Source of the DNA: Capniomyces stellatus | Taxonomy: Eukaryota; Kickxellomycota; Harpellomycetes; Harpellales; Legeriomycetaceae | Length of the DNA stretch: 64,000 bases | Direction of reading: 5' to 3' | Assembly: GCA_001661515.1 (NCBI GenBank) | Contig: LUVW01000002.1 | Span: 937,850 to 1,001,849, forward strand | Part shown: positions 1 through 10,164 of the stretch, piece after piece | Layout of the letters: every line of letters starts with the position of its first letter | How positions within the stretch are numbered: position 1 is the first letter of the stretch | Notes under the pieces: generated by a model | Databases searched by the model: none | What the model was told of the DNA's origin: nothing | The model's input: the letters and a program-made list of their open reading frames with translations, nothing else | Program-made: the position numbers and the translations under genes

Positions 1-799
1 AGTAAAATAAAAAAAAGTTAAAATGACAAAATAAAACAAAATAAAATAAAATAAAATAAAACAAAACAAAGCAAAACAACACAACACAACACAACACAAC
101 AGTTTCTTTGCTTGGTTAGTTTTTGTCAAGCAAAACAAAAAAAAAACAAAAACAAAAACAGCTTTCATCGCGATTAAAATTGAGAGTAGCAGAAAAGCAT
201 GAACTGTATCTATTTAAGTTGAAATCAAGATTAGTTTCAACGATATCTGGTTAAATGTGGTTACTAGTCGGTGTGGTGTTTGTGATATCGAACACAGTAT
301 ATGAGATGTGTACGAGAATTGGTAATGGCTTGGCGTGTATTAGTCATTAACTGGCAATGTACCCTGTATATTACACGAAATTAAAGCAAATAAAAAAAAG
401 GTATGTTTATGTTGCTAGAAATATAGTACCAAAATGTACTAAAACGGGCTTGTTTGCCTAGAAGAAGAAAGGGGGGAGAGGGAGGGAAAGAAAGCAAGAC
501 GGGCCTGTACAATGACAAATCCCATGCACAGTGAATAAGCGAGATTGATAGCTTTAAAATTACTTTATTTTTGAACTACTAAAAAAAGAACTTGAAACTC
601 AACACCAGCTTTACTACATCATATCCGTTAAACTGTTGTATTTACGAATAATCTAAATAAACGACCTTATTTTGGGGAGGGAAAATAAGGTTTAAAAATT
701 AAACAAAGCCAAAAGAACAATAATAAATAGGTAGGTGTGTTGTGATAAAAAAAAAAGTTGTGATTGGTTACTATTTGGTTGAATGATTTTAGTTTTTTT
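1..799. other. AT-rich spacer 3' of APRT
   Basis: No gene seen. Bases 1-75 are an (AAAAT)n / (AAAAC)n simple repeat running into a (CAACA)n tract. The rest is AT-rich, with a purine-rich patch near 465-500 that includes a run of six G. It is the 3' flank of the minus-strand APRT gene, so its right end should hold that gene's 3' UTR. Confidence 0.6.
76..136. repeat. 61 bp dispersed repeat, copy 1
   Basis: A (CAACA)n tract of 25 nt is followed by a 36 nt unique segment beginning AGTTTCTTTGCTTGGTTAG. The same 61 nt recur at 14971-15031 with a single visible difference (C/T in the unique part). Because the non-repetitive 36 nt is shared as well, this is a dispersed repeat and not just a microsatellite. 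Both copies lie 3' of minus-strand genes, APRT here and FHIP at copy 2. It may be the end of a mobile element. Confidence 0.8.
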
Positions 800-1360
800 T
801 TAGCATTCAATGATGGACATGCAAGTTCCAGACAAAACACTACGGCCCTTCAAGTCAACAAGTTCGATGATGAACTGGTTTAGAACGACGTTGGCACCGA
901 GTTTTGTGACGAGTTGTTCGGCAGCTTTGCAAGTTCCACCGGTAGCGAGGAGGTCATCGACGATGAGGACGTTTTCACCAGGCAAGATGGAGTCGACTTG
1001 GATTTCCATGATATCGACGCCGTATTCCTTGACGTACTCGGCCTTGTGGGTTTGGCCAGGGAGTTTTCCGCTTTTTCTTACAGGAACGAATTTGGCGCCG
1101 AGTTTGATAGCTAGGCTTGGGCCAAACAGGAAACCTCTGGCGTCAAGACCAACAACAGCATCGATTCTTCCGTTGTTTGTGTTCTTGGCTCTTTCCAGAG
1201 CTGATTCGGCAAGATGGTTGATTAGGCAATCGACAGCGGCTGGGACTTGGAAGATTGGGAAAATGTCTCTGAACAAAATTCCTTCCTGTGGGAAATCAGG
1301 GTAGTTTCTGATCAACCCCTTGACCTTTTCAATTGTGTATACTTCTTGGGATTGCGACAT
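800..1360 (-). CDS. APT1: Adenine phosphoribosyltransferase (APRT)
   Basis: Purine salvage enzyme that converts adenine plus PRPP to AMP and pyrophosphate in the cytosol. The 186-residue intronless ORF is the normal family length. It starts with MSQSQ at an ATG preceded by AAACA. The family landmarks are all present: the N-terminal DFPQEGILFRDI segment, VVGLDARGFLFGP in the hood/core region, and the PRPP-binding signature VLIVDDLLATGGT at about residues 131-143. It ends IIEC-TAA. The long plus-strand ORFs over the same bases are antisense shadows. The next gene on this strand, SCC3, ends about 1 kb upstream, and nothing suggests co-transcription. The family call is very secure. Confidence 0.97.
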   Translation of the reverse strand: MSQSQEVYTIEKVKGLIRNYPDFPQEGILFRDIFPIFQVPAAVDCLINHLAESALERAKNTNNGRIDAVVGLDARGFLFGPSLAIKLGAKFVPVRKSGKLPGQTHKAEYVKEYGVDIMEIQVDSILPGENVLIVDDLLATGGTCKAAEQLVTKLGANVVLNQFIIELVDLKGRSVLSGTCMSIIEC

Positions 1361-2394
1361 TGTTTGTTTCTTTACTCTTTTAGTTTATTTTTCTAATAAA
1401 AACAAATATTGTTACTTTAGTTGATAGAGAATTGATCTTTTTATAAAGATTGGAATTTAAAAAAAAAAAATTTTAAACAAGTGAAAATTGGGATCTTTTT
1501 TTTTTTTATCAATGTTATTAGTTTAATCTTTACTTTTTTTTGCATTGTTATCATTGTAACTAGATTCATATTTCTATTTTATCTTAGATTAAGTAAACAT
1601 TTGGGGTTTATGCGTTTTGCCAATAGAAACTAGGCTAGCAAACTTTTTTTTCTTCTTTTTTTTCTTTTCTAGGCTTGAATACTTTTAATAAATGAAGGGG
1701 GGGGATGAGGGAGGCAAGGAGAAAGGTGGTTGGATGGATAGAATTTAAATCCACATTGTAAAGTTAGATTTTCTAACTTATAGTTGCATTATTGTTACTA
1801 TTTGTAACAAATAGATTGATAAGTAAACGACTTTACAAGATTAATTATTTTACATTATCTTATCCAATAGTAAAAAAAAAAGATGGATGTCATCTTTGCT
1901 TGATAACGTGAAATCAGGTAGACAAATCATTAAAACCAAAAAAATATAACATAAGAAAAAAACTCGAATTATATCAATATTAAAAAAAAGGAACTAGTAT
2001 TTCTGGTAAAAATAGATCACGATGAATAAATAACAAGGTTAACAATATGATTATGAAAATGTATATGATCTAAGAGTACAATGTAGCGCTCGTGCCAACA
2101 GACGCATGTTACTTTAACCATCTACATGTAGCTGGATGCGTGTTATACACACAAGATAAACATGAGTATAAGTGTGACATTTCTAACAGAATGTTAAAAA
2201 GCAAAAAAAAAAAAAAGAGAAAAGAAAAGAGTATCAAGCGTGATACCAAAGCAATGAAAATAAATAAACTGAACGTGTATTGATAAAAGAAGAAAAAAAC
2301 AATGGTATAATAATGATGGTAAATAGCAAAAGTGAAAGATATGGAGAATTAGAAAAAGTAAAAGAAAAAAAGAAAAAAGAAAAGAGAGAGAGAG
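1361..2394. other. Spacer between APRT (5') and SCC3 (3')
   Basis: About 1 kb holding the APRT promoter side and the SCC3 3' flank. It is AT-rich with many A and T homopolymers and a GGGGGGG run near 1698. No convincing coding region. An ATG-less 63-codon plus-strand ORF at 2092-2283 is lysine-rich and looks like chance in A-rich DNA. Confidence 0.5.
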
Positions 2395-5300
2395 TTAGTT
2401 GATGGTTAATGCAATGATGTTTGGGGTGGAGTTTGGAGAGATGATGGGGTTTTGATGGTCAAGAGGGTGGGTGTTAGAGTCGGGGTTGGGGAGTGGGTGG
2501 GGATGAGTTTGGGCTTGATTATGGGCTAAACGGGCTTTGACAAGAGAAAGTTTAGAGATTTGGTCGTTTAGAGCTTTAGTAAAGGAAGCAACGGCGAATG
2601 AAGCAGAATCGGATGGGGTGGGGAGGGTATCAGAGGGGGCTTGGGGGTCAGAAGAGAAAAGTAGATTTTTAGATGTTAGTTGTTCGGTTAGGTAGTTATT
2701 GAGGACATCAGCGTGTCTTGGGCGGACAACGAGGTTTATGGTTAGGGAGAGGGAGTTGAAGAAGAGAGAGACTCTGTGCCATGCGAGTTTGTCAGAGTTG
2801 GAGGATTGTAGGGAGTTTGCCATGTCAAAGGAGTCAATAGCGTAGGAGACGACGGATTTGACGAGGGTAGCCCAGATGTTGGAGATTTCAGGAACGTTGA
2901 ATGCGGGATTGGCTTTTGTCAAAACTTTATGGACAATTCTTGGCAAGATGGAAGTTTGACGTCTGTAGTAGGATGTTGGGGCGGGAGTGGTTAGCAAAAG
3001 GTCAAAAGACACAGTTCGTTCGTAGTTTAGTTGGAGTGACTTCATGAGCAGCGCCATTGTGTTGGCACGCAGTTTAGGGTCGGCCAGAGTAAACTGGAGA
3101 GCTTCGATTGTGTGCATGACGATTGAGTCGTAAGCAGATAATGAAGCAGTTCCAAAAGACTTTGTAATAGCAACGTCACAGCTATCGAGTTGGCTACCAT
3201 CGTCATGGTCGTCACGATCATCATGGTCATGAATTGGCAGTTGGTAGTTGGAAATGGATTTGTCAACAGCACGGTAAACCAGCTCAGCGCCCAGCCGACC
3301 AACAAACCCAGCCAAAAGCTGCAGACTCTGTACAGGAAACACGCCGCCCACAATGAGGCGCGAGTACAGTTCAGCAACATCAACCAGGTACTCGTAGTTG
3401 ACCATAACCCGGGCCAACTCGTGTTTAGCACTTTTAAGTTCATCAAGTCCAAACCCGTACTTTTTCTTGATCAGGTCCGATGCAGGCGACACCTTCACAG
3501 CAACAGGAACAATATATCTTTCCCACCGCACCAGCAAGTTGGACACTGCACTAGTCCACACATTGAACACACCGGTGCTAACCTTGTAAAACAGCCTCTT
3601 CCTCGTTGCATTGCTGGAGTCATCCGCCAATGGACGCACGAAATCAGCCGTAAACAGCGCAAACATATTGGCAGATGCAAACAAACACGCGTGTAACACG
3701 TGTACGTCCACTACAACACCACTGTTGCTGCCCCCAACAATCTCTAAGCAAACCTTCAACAGCCCATCACGATCAGCAACCAACGCATCAACGTCAACAT
3801 CACTTGCACCCGGCTGATTCACCAAATACGCCTTCCAAACAACCAGCCGCGTTGCAATGTCCAAACTGCACAGCCTGACCTTGGTCTGCACCACACTCAC
3901 CGCTGCCCCAATGCTTTGGAAGTCTGCCCCAACTACCAGCTTCAACAACAAATCCACCAAACTGTCACTGCTCGTGTTCTGGTCAACCACTGGAGCTATG
4001 TTTTTCACCTGGACTATTGCCCGCAGCTCGACTAGCGCGGCATACACTTTGTTATAGTAGCCCTCATCCACTAGGTCTGACACCGAATCTGGCCGGGTCA
4101 AATCAGCCAGCTTGGATACAACTGCTGCACATCTCTTGCGGAGAATTGGCCCAACAACAGTGCTTAACCCCGACTCCAGCTCAGCACTTGTCTTGATCTC
4201 TTCTACATCATCATCATCGTCGTCATCCTCATCATCATCATTGTTATTTCCCTTTTGCTGTTTGTTTGGCTGTCTGTTTGGCTGTGTTGCTGGTAGTTGC
4301 ACTCCTGCTAGTTGCAGCACGTTGCTATCGTCGATTTTGCCGCCCACGTAAACCGACAGTTGATTGATGCGCACGTGGTACGGAAACCGCACACTCATCA
4401 GTTCCACCTCGTTGCTCACCACACCCAACGCCTTCAGATTCCCTGCATCAAAGTATACCTGGGCATTGAACGCCACTGCACAGACCGCCAGCACGCGCTC
4501 TGCCATAAAACTGTCGCCCATGTACCTCGCCACCAGCCGGCCCATTGGCTCTGTCACCTGCTGCTCAACTACCCGCATCTGCCTGCGGATCGCCCTCTGT
4601 GTCGACTTGCCGTTTGCCGCCCTCAGTTTGGCTACCAGCCCCGCCATGCTGCTCTCCACCGCCACCGCCACCATTTCAACCACCATTCTCTGCTCGTTGC
4701 CTGTCAACTGCAGGTACTTTCCGCCCCCCAGTCCCGCGGAACTGCTGCTTTTTGTATGGTCCTGCGCCAGGTACTCTACCAAATCCCCCAACTCGGCCAT
4801 CGCACCGAACTTTGTCATTAAAGCCCCAACTGCCGCCCGCGTCTTTTCATTATCAGACTCTGCCCTGCCCCCCGCATGCGTAAACTCTATACTCTTACTC
4901 TCCCTCCATCTGCCCTCTTCCACACTTATACCATCATCTACTCGCGCCATCCCCTCCAACTCTTCCTTTTCCTTTTCCCTTTCCTCTACCTTCACTTCTG
5001 CCTTTTCCTCTGCCCTCTCCACTCTACTCTCACACTGCTTCAGTCTGTACAGAAATCCTGCTATTGCCTTGTACACTACCCATTTTTCCTCTCTATTTTT
5101 ATTCTCCTCCGCTTCTACCTCCATCATCTCTACATTCTCTCCCGTTTCTTCACCTTCGTTTTCTCCTCCTCCTTCTTCCTCACCGCCTATTGTGCTTTTA
5201 CTCCCGCTCCCGCTCTTGCCTGTTCTTGCTCCTCTTTTGACTACTGGAACCCATTCTTTCATAATCCACCAATGAACTACCCCTGCTGCTGCTGATCTCA

Positions 5301-7314
5301 CTGCTGCCTGGCTATGCGTCACCAATGGCCCAATGTACCGAAGAGTTTCGTTTCTTGGACACTCCATTTCCACTTCCACCTCTGCCTCTGCCTCCGCTCC
5401 ATATCCCTGCCTCCTACCTTCAGTTTCTTCAGTCTCTTTGTCTTCACCTATACTGATATTGCTGCTGTTATACATGTCAATAATCATATTTGTTTCTTTT
5501 ACTCTTTCCAACCCATTACTTTCTTTTTCTTTGTTCTCTAGCTCCGGCTCTGATTCCATGTCCAACCCCTCATCTCCTGAACTTTCCGAGTCGCTTGATC
5601 CCACCATCAATTGTTGACTAAAACTCATCTGTGACTTGTTTTTGCTCTTACTCTTACTCTTGTTTTTACCTTTACTCTTGTTTTTACTCTTGCCTTTCAA
5701 TGTTGATGGTTGATCAACTCTTTCAATACTCCCATCTCCTACTCCAACTCCTACTCCAACTCCACTTCCTCCAACTTGACCCAATGCACTCGCAATCTTC
5801 TCTGCACTATCCAACAACATCCCATACTCTGCCACCATCTTCAAAAGCTTCAATGACACTGCAACCACTCCTACATCCGAATCTCCTACCGACAACTGCA
5901 CCAGTCTTGGCCCAAACCGCTCAAAAAATCCCCGCAGCTGAACCGCCACGTCCTGGCCCATCCCCATAATCTTCCGCACCCCCTCAACCGCACTGTGCCT
6001 CACCTTCTCGTCCGTGTCGTGCCACAGCCACCCAAAATACCTCAAGTACTTTGTCTCCAACAACGACACCGTGTCTTGGCATATCCACTCTGCCAGGTAC
6101 CGCACACACTCCCCCCGAATTGGCCCATACACATCCCGGTACCTCACCTGCAACACCTGCCTCAGCACCACCTCCGCTACCGTATGTATCCTCTCCTCCC
6201 TCTTCGCCAGCTCCTCCCCAAGCTCATCCAGCTGCTGCTGCCGTGCCGTCTTTTGGTTTCTCCTGCCCTTTGCCGCCTTTTGCCTCCTCGCCTCGCTTTC
6301 TATCTGCCTGTTCACCGTCTCCTGCTCCTCCCTAATCTCCTTTCTCTCCCTCATCAACTCTGTCATTATCGTATACATCACCACTGTTCCCGTCTGTCTA
6401 AACGGCCTATACTCGCTTTTCGACATCCCCAACAAACATCTTCCTATTATCCTGAAAAATCTTGTTTTATACCCCTCCTCTCCCCCTCTTCCCCCCTCCT
6501 CATCATCCAAATCTTCCATCATGTTACCTATCTGCTCCTCTCGATCCCCATACACAATCACATCCTTCCCACTCTTTATCACCCTCTTTACAAACTCCAA
6601 GCTCTGCCCCAGCTTCTGTCTGCTCGCCTTACTCTTTCCTCCCACCACTATCTCTGCCCCTCCCCCCACTCCCTCACCCAAACTCTCTGCCTGCAACCTA
6701 TCCAGTCCCTCCTCCACCCCCTTCTCCCTCTTCAACTCCGCCGCCCCCATATCACCCTTACACCCCGCCAACTTGAGCACAAAGTTAACAAACTCCACTA
6801 TCGCCTTCTCATTGTCCCTCACATACCACTCTACCCAGTTCTCTGCAACCGCTTCCAGCGCCACCTGTCCATCAACCACCTCATTAAACAGTCCATTCTC
6901 TGTCTCTGCTCCCCCTCCCACTGACTCTCTCCCCTTCCTCCCCGCCCCCTTCTTACTCCCCCCTTTACCAACACTCTTCTTCCCCTCCCCTCCCGCCTTC
7001 TTGCCCTTTTTACCTACAATCTTCTTCTTCTGCCTCGCTTTACCTACATTATCCCCCTTATATACATCATCTGAATCCGTTCCCGAGCTCACCGACCCTG
7101 AACCATCCTCTTCACTTCCATCTTTCTCCCCTTCCCCCACCTCCTCTTCCTCTGCTCTTCGCTGCTTTTTGCTCTTGTTTGGTATTGTTGTGCTTGTCCC
7201 CTTGCTAGTTTCCTGTCTCTTTCGCTTATCATGTCCTCTATCTACCACCTGTTGTGTAAATCTATCTGGCTCTCTAACCATTCTATTTGATTTTCTAACT
7301 CCATTTTCGTCCAT
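2395..7314 (-). CDS. SCC3: Cohesin subunit SCC3 / STAG (SA) family
   Basis: HEAT-repeat subunit of the nuclear cohesin ring that holds sister chromatids. The open frame extends to 7386 from a TTG, but the first ATG is at 7314 (MDENGVRKSNR), preceded by AAC, giving 1639 residues without introns. The N-terminus is basic and low-complexity (K/E/G/S-rich). The STAG core lies at roughly residues 300-450 and includes VLQVRYRDVYGPIRGEC and KYLRYFGWLWHDTDEKVRHS, the pattern of SA/Scc3 proteins. A Lys/Ser repeat (about 545-570), long acidic inserts and a poly-Asp run (near residue 1030) interrupt the helical repeats. The C-terminus is P/N/H/Q-rich. It is longer than typical Scc3 (about 1100-1250 residues) because of these inserts. 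The coding strand is G-rich at the 5' end and C-rich at the 3' end. Family is certain. Confidence 0.9.
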   Translation of the reverse strand: MDENGVRKSNRMVREPDRFTQQVVDRGHDKRKRQETSKGTSTTIPNKSKKQRRAEEEEVGEGEKDGSEEDGSGSVSSGTDSDDVYKGDNVGKARQKKKIVGKKGKKAGGEGKKSVGKGGSKKGAGRKGRESVGGGAETENGLFNEVVDGQVALEAVAENWVEWYVRDNEKAIVEFVNFVLKLAGCKGDMGAAELKREKGVEEGLDRLQAESLGEGVGGGAEIVVGGKSKASRQKLGQSLEFVKRVIKSGKDVIVYGDREEQIGNMMEDLDDEEGGRGGEEGYKTRFFRIIGRCLLGMSKSEYRPFRQTGTVVMYTIMTELMRERKEIREEQETVNRQIESEARRQKAAKGRRNQKTARQQQLDELGEELAKREERIHTVAEVVLRQVLQVRYRDVYGPIRGECVRYLAEWICQDTVSLLETKYLRYFGWLWHDTDEKVRHSAVEGVRKIMGMGQDVAVQLRGFFERFGPRLVQLSVGDSDVGVVAVSLKLLKMVAEYGMLLDSAEKIASALGQVGGSGVGVGVGVGDGSIERVDQPSTLKGKSKNKSKGKNKSKSKSKNKSQMSFSQQLMVGSSDSESSGDEGLDMESEPELENKEKESNGLERVKETNMIIDMYNSSNISIGEDKETEETEGRRQGYGAEAEAEVEVEMECPRNETLRYIGPLVTHSQAAVRSAAAGVVHWWIMKEWVPVVKRGARTGKSGSGSKSTIGGEEEGGGENEGEETGENVEMMEVEAEENKNREEKWVVYKAIAGFLYRLKQCESRVERAEEKAEVKVEEREKEKEELEGMARVDDGISVEEGRWRESKSIEFTHAGGRAESDNEKTRAAVGALMTKFGAMAELGDLVEYLAQDHTKSSSSAGLGGGKYLQLTGNEQRMVVEMVAVAVESSMAGLVAKLRAANGKSTQRAIRRQMRVVEQQVTEPMGRLVARYMGDSFMAERVLAVCAVAFNAQVYFDAGNLKALGVVSNEVELMSVRFPYHVRINQLSVYVGGKIDDSNVLQLAGVQLPATQPNRQPNKQQKGNNNDDDEDDDDDDDVEEIKTSAELESGLSTVVGPILRKRCAAVVSKLADLTRPDSVSDLVDEGYYNKVYAALVELRAIVQVKNIAPVVDQNTSSDSLVDLLLKLVVGADFQSIGAAVSVVQTKVRLCSLDIATRLVVWKAYLVNQPGASDVDVDALVADRDGLLKVCLEIVGGSNSGVVVDVHVLHACLFASANMFALFTADFVRPLADDSSNATRKRLFYKVSTGVFNVWTSAVSNLLVRWERYIVPVAVKVSPASDLIKKKYGFGLDELKSAKHELARVMVNYEYLVDVAELYSRLIVGGVFPVQSLQLLAGFVGRLGAELVYRAVDKSISNYQLPIHDHDDRDDHDDGSQLDSCDVAITKSFGTASLSAYDSIVMHTIEALQFTLADPKLRANTMALLMKSLQLNYERTVSFDLLLTTPAPTSYYRRQTSILPRIVHKVLTKANPAFNVPEISNIWATLVKSVVSYAIDSFDMANSLQSSNSDKLAWHRVSLFFNSLSLTINLVVRPRHADVLNNYLTEQLTSKNLLFSSDPQAPSDTLPTPSDSASFAVASFTKALNDQISKLSLVKARLAHNQAQTHPHPLPNPDSNTHPLDHQNPIISPNSTPNIIALTIN

Positions 7315-9945
7315 TGTTCTTTTTTTTTTTTCCCCTTTGTTTTTCTTATCCTGTGTATCGTTTCCTTGTATGTCTTCTTTTATCAAGGTCCTACTCTTGG
7401 TTTATCCCAAAAACTGTTATATGTTTATATATTTCTCTCTATATCCTCTTGTACTTTTACAATGTCTTTAGCTTTCTTTTTATTACTTTCTCTTTAAAAG
7501 CTGTTGTTACTGTTTTTCTTAATTCCACTCTTTGCTCTACCTTTCCACTATTCTGTTCTGCTTCTTATTCTTCAATGTTTTATATTTATTTTGCTCTTGT
7601 ATAAAAGTATAATTACTAGACTAGACTATATTTTGTTTTGAAAAGGTCTCTCGTCAATCCTAAATATTAATTTCTACTCTTTTTTTTATTTGTTTTTTTC
7701 GTTTACTTTTTCCTCTATTCTCCAGCTTGTTTTTTTTTTGGCGTTTTATTTCATTTTGTTTTGTTTAATCTCTTGTTTTGTTTTATAACTCTAGCTCTAA
7801 CCTCTACCTTTTAATTTTCTGATCCTTTTTTTTTTGAATGTTTACTCTCAATTTCTGCTTTTTTTTCTTTCTTTCCCTTTTCCTTATTTACTTCCATTTG
7901 TTGCTTTTTTTAATTGTCTACTTTTTCCTTCCTTTTACTGTCATTTATTTTTTTACTTTTGGTTGCTATTCATCTCGCGAGTCTTGTTTTTCATTGGTCA
8001 AAACTCTCCCTTAACACCTTTACTTGCCTAAACTAGCTTTTATTATATTAATGTTTTTGTTCGTTCCAACTGTATATTTTTTTTCAATCACGACTTTGGT
8101 TTTCTATTTACTGAAATTGGGTTTCTATTTACATTATATTTTCCGTGTGGATTTTGGCGTCTTAATAAACAAACCCAAAACATTAAAAATAACTCTCCAC
8201 CAAATATACCATGTCAGCTTTTTTTTTTGTTCCCACTACTCCTATCCCTTTTGTTGTTTTATTTCCAATGCCGTCCAGTATCAAATAAATCCAATTTCTA
8301 GATAATCTCGAGCCTTTTTTTTCCATTTAATTAAACAACCTCAAGTTTTGTTTTTACCGAATTCCAATCCAATCAAACGTGTCTCGCTTGTTTTGCTTTT
8401 AGCTTAAATTCGTTGCTTTTTTCATTTTCAAAAGCCAGTTCCTCTCCCGCTTTAACCCGATCAACCACCGTCACCAGTTTCTTTTAGTAAAACCGCTTCT
8501 TTCAGTAAAACCGTTTATTTTACCTCTCCGATATACTCCCCATTTCTCTTTACTCAAAACTGAATATCAAAGTTAACAAAGTACCATAGCCCAACACACA
8601 AGTATACGATTCAATTAACTCTTTCTATCTTTTTTTTTCTCATATCTGTTTTTTTTATATACTAATACCACCTAATATTATAATCAAGCCGGAAAGACTG
8701 GTGATGTATTTAGAATGTGTGTGTTTAGATCGATAACTAGCCAAGCTGAACTTAACATCCATTACTACACATGCATAAATAACACAACATTATGTAGTGG
8801 ATTGGTAAATAGTTGCAATTTATAAAGTCGGTACCCTTTTTTTTTAGCCACATGATTTAATTCTTCAATCTAAACCAGAATCATAAGAATCAAGTATAAA
8901 AGGAAATCAATAGAAATAGGATAAAAGAATCGAGTGTAAAAAGAAACCAATAGAAATAAAATAAGAGTCGAGTGTAAAAAGATCTCAATAATTGAAAAAA
9001 GGTATAGCAATAACCAATTAAGCCAAAAACTAGCCCTATTAATCTAAATAAAAGCGCCAATTCAAACTGCTGATTTTGACCATCTAAAAGTAAATATTTA
9101 AGCTCTAACACAAGTATGCCCATGTATTGATTGATCATCTTGTTTTAAATGGCTGGGGCAATATGCATTGGCTGTGTCAAAATGTCTCTTGGTGCTACAA
9201 AATCACATTGTTTTCGCTTCCTTTCTTGACCGTTCATGCTGCCAATATCTGTTCAGACAATTCCCACCTTCAGGTAAAGCTAAATAACACATGCTAAAAC
9301 ACCATCTCAACATATAATTCACACTTACGATACTAATCAATTTGTTGATCAACAAACTACCAACATTTCAGCAAAAACATGCATCAATTTGCCATAATAC
9401 CACAATACAAACTAACTTGACAAAAAATAATTAGAAAAAGTTGAATAGAAATGTTTCTTTATTGCAGCCAAAAGCAAACAATCAAAAAGTCTTTTAAAGT
9501 GGTGTAGTAAAATAAAAGTACATGGATATAAACATACCAAATATTCAAGCTTTTGATATAGCACAGGTGGTAAAATAAAGAAGAGGAAAAAGTGTGTAAA
9601 TTAAAAGTACATTTATTGGTTTTGGTTTAGATTTTCAAGAGGTGGGTAATTTTGAGTGTTGAACCAATAGGTAACACCACGCTCCTTTATATTTGTGTGT
9701 ATATCTAAAGGACCGAGCTACCTGCTGAGGTTCGTTTTTTGTTTTGTTTTGGTATTTTGAGGCTTTTGCTGTATTTCTGAATTTTCTTTTTTGTTGTTGG
9801 ATATGCTTCTTCATTCAATCCCCGAAAAAATTCCACCAACGTACACACAAATGTACTTGCATTCCGTTTAGTTGGAATGATGTTGTATGTGTGTGTGAAT
9901 ATAATCGAGGTGGGGAATTGATAAAAAAAAAAGCAGACTTCCAAA
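7315..9945. other. Gene-poor spacer upstream of SCC3
   Basis: T-rich on the plus strand to about 8.7 kb, continuing the pyrimidine bias of the SCC3 5' half, so part is probably the purine-rich SCC3 leader and promoter. The hydrophobic plus-strand ORFs at 7314-8305 are F/L/S-rich translations of poly-T tracts and I do not call them genes. An AATAAA on the minus strand lies at about 9461-9466 and could end the small gene at 9946-10164. Confidence 0.45.
8888..8990. repeat. Short tandem repeat, unit about 40 bp, about 2.6 copies
   Basis: Units starting AATCAAGTATAAAAGGAAAT (8888), AATCGAGTGTAAAAAGAAAC (8928) and TCGAGTGTAAAAAGATCTCA (about 8968) follow one another with a few substitutions. Seen directly in the sequence; no function inferred. 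Confidence 0.6.
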
Positions 9946-10164
9946 CTATCTTCTGTACGAGATATCCAACGATGTATAATCATTCGCGTTGATGTATTCA
10001 GCGGGATACATTGATCGGGATTGACAATACCTTGTTGCCTGTCTCTGTTTTGCACGCAGTTTCTTCTGGTACACCCTTTGTGCATGATAGTCGTCAAATA
10101 TCAAATGATCAAAATACAGGTTGATTGAGTCGGTATTATAACCGCATGTAGGACACTCTTGCAT
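9946..10164 (-). CDS. Hypothetical 72-residue Cys/Tyr-rich protein
   Basis: A small minus-strand ORF with an ATG start (MQECPTCGYNTDSIN) containing one CxxC (CPTCGY), a following HLIFDDYH segment that might supply ligands for a zinc-ribbon-like site, and a basic stretch (KKLRAKQRQ). The composition (C, Y, D, H, K, R) looks more protein-like than the surrounding AT-rich noise, and an AATAAA lies about 480 bp downstream. Against it: a TAG stop, whereas most genes here end in TAA, no recognised family, and only one CxxC. A further downstream exon is possible. I do not assign a function. Confidence 0.35.
   Translation of the reverse strand: MQECPTCGYNTDSINLYFDHLIFDDYHAQRVYQKKLRAKQRQATRYCQSRSMYPAEYINANDYTSLDISYRR

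Noticed and set aside
6014..7471. A 485-codon plus-strand ORF opposite SCC3, and shorter ones at 4364-5275 and 5995-6924
   Set aside because: They are antisense to a gene with clear STAG motifs. They are Pro/Ser/Leu/Cys-rich with no motif, as expected when the coding strand is purine-rich and stops are rare on the pyrimidine strand.
7314..8305. Hydrophobic plus-strand ORFs upstream of SCC3
   Set aside because: They are direct translations of poly-T and CT tracts, overlap one another, and have no conserved features.
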